Shown here: in pieces, positions 5,666-6,498 of the stretch
How the letters are laid out: every line of letters starts with the position of its first letter
Numbering within the stretch: position 1 is the first letter of the stretch
NCBI GenBank assembly: GCA_035704555.1
Contig: DASSWT010000127.1
Span: 1-6,498, forward strand
Length of the DNA stretch: 6,498 nucleotides
Direction of reading: 5' to 3'
DNA from: Saccharospirillum sp035704555
GTDB taxonomy: Bacteria > Pseudomonadota > Gammaproteobacteria > Pseudomonadales > Natronospirillaceae
Made by a program: the position numbers and the translations under genes
Notes under the pieces: generated by a model
Databases searched by the model: none
Seen by the model: the letters and a program-made list of their open reading frames with translations, nothing else
Told to the model about the DNA's origin: nothing

Positions 5666-6498
5666 ATGACCCGAAATGTTCAAGCCAGCGAGCCGGCTCC
5701 CGCATTCAACCCGCTGAATACTCGCGTGTGGGCCAATGGCCGGCATCAGGTGCGCTGTGTCCGGGTGATTCAGGAAACCTGGGATGTAAAAACCTTCTGC
5801 TTCAATGCTGAACAGTCGATCATGTTTTTTTTCAAGCCGGGCCAGTTTGTAACACTGGAACTGGAGATTGATGGCGAACAGGTGTTGCGTTCCTACACCA
5901 TATCCAGCTCTCCCTCAGTGCCCTACAGCTTTTCGATTACCGTTAAACGGGTGCCTGGTGGGCGGGTGTCGAACTGGCTGCACGACAACCTTAAACAACA
6001 CGACGAACTGGCGGTGCATGGCCCGGTCGGTAATTTCAATTGCATCGACCATACCGCCGAGAAAGTACTGTTTTTGTCCGGCGGTGTCGGCATTACGCCA
6101 CTGATGTCGATGGCGCGCTGGTATTTTGACACCAATGCCGATGTCGACATGGCCTTTGTACACAGCGCCCGCACACCGACTGACATCATTTTCCACCGTG
6201 AGCTGGAACACATGTGCTCCCGGGTTAGTAACTTTAATCTCAGTGTGATTTGCGAGCGCATTGAGCTGGGACAGGCCTGGAATGGCTATCGCGGTTATCT
6301 GGATCTCGCCAAGATGGACATGGTGGCGCCAGACTTCATGCAGCGCCGCATTTTCTGCTGCGGGCCCACGCCTTATATGAGGGCTATTCGTCAGCTGCTT
6401 ATAAATGCCGGATTCGATATGGATTACTACCACGAAGAATCCTTTGGGGCGACCCCCGCCGAGGCGACTCAGGATGCCCTGGAACAGGCCGAAGTGGC
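5666..6498 (+). CDS. gbcB: Glycine betaine monooxygenase reductase subunit (3' end beyond window)
   Basis: An open frame of 277 complete codons running off the window edge. It encodes a flavin- and NAD(P)H-dependent reductase that would pass electrons to the Rieske centre of GbcA. In order: a FAD-binding barrel with FKPGQFVTLEL and RSYTISSSP (Arg75-Ser-Tyr-Thr contacts flavin), then an NAD-binding domain with LSGGVGITPLMSMARW (137-152) and FCCGPTPYMRAIRQLL (230-245). The family carries a C-terminal plant-type [2Fe-2S] ferredoxin domain, expected in roughly the last 90 residues that are missing here; the linker YYHEESFGATPAEATQ is visible. The full length should be about 360-370 residues. GAGG at 5652-5655, ten bases before the ATG, is a modest Shine-Dalgarno. 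Divergence from gbcA implies separate promoters in a shared spacer. The related CntB/YeaX reductases are the main alternative. Confidence 0.88.
   Translation, partial: MTRNVQASEPAPAFNPLNTRVWANGRHQVRCVRVIQETWDVKTFCFNAEQSIMFFFKPGQFVTLELEIDGEQVLRSYTISSSPSVPYSFSITVKRVPGGRVSNWLHDNLKQHDELAVHGPVGNFNCIDHTAEKVLFLSGGVGITPLMSMARWYFDTNADVDMAFVHSARTPTDIIFHRELEHMCSRVSNFNLSVICERIELGQAWNGYRGYLDLAKMDMVAPDFMQRRIFCCGPTPYMRAIRQLLINAGFDMDYYHEESFGATPAEATQDALEQAEV

Overview
The window looks like chromosomal DNA of a marine gammaproteobacterium, most likely Marinobacter or a close relative. This rests on protein character, moderate GC, strong Shine-Dalgarno sequences and tightly packed genes, and it is an inference. 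Six intact or window-truncated genes and one gene remnant can be supported. No tRNA, rRNA, CRISPR array or transposase is visible.

Layout. Positions 1-1368 hold a small ribbon-helix-helix-like protein (+) that converges with a 9 bp gap on a QorA-type quinone oxidoreductase (-). A 276 bp divergent spacer leads to a DJ-1/PfpI family protein (+, 1645-2217). From 2264 to 2526 lies a long palindromic intergenic element. It is followed by an RHH_4-type DNA-binding protein (+) and a DUF1801-plus-HhH protein (-), which converge with a 6 bp gap. A second copy of the palindromic element (3549-3738), in opposite orientation, closes that pair off. Next come the C-terminal third of a LysR-type regulator (-), then gbcA (-, 4072-5373), a 292 bp regulatory spacer, and gbcB (+, 5666 to the window end, truncated).

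Function. The clearest biology is the divergent gbcA/gbcB pair. This is a Rieske oxygenase and its flavin/iron-sulfur reductase, which together would remove the first methyl group of glycine betaine to give dimethylglycine and formaldehyde. The spacer between them carries a terminator-like inverted repeat and a TGTCGC-N8-AA site of the kind bound by ArgR-like AraC-family regulators, so the pair may be induced by a GbdR-like protein. The remaining genes are probably redox and stress housekeeping plus small DNA-binding proteins, with no evident link to betaine breakdown.

Most unusual. (1) The two inverted palindromic elements have 20 bp stems that differ in sequence between copies yet pair perfectly within each copy, and their internal hairpins share a CATCCATG tip. 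(2) The LysR remnant starts directly after the gbcA stop codon, in the same reading frame, and takes its own stop codon from the edge of the second element. This suggests a rearrangement scar.
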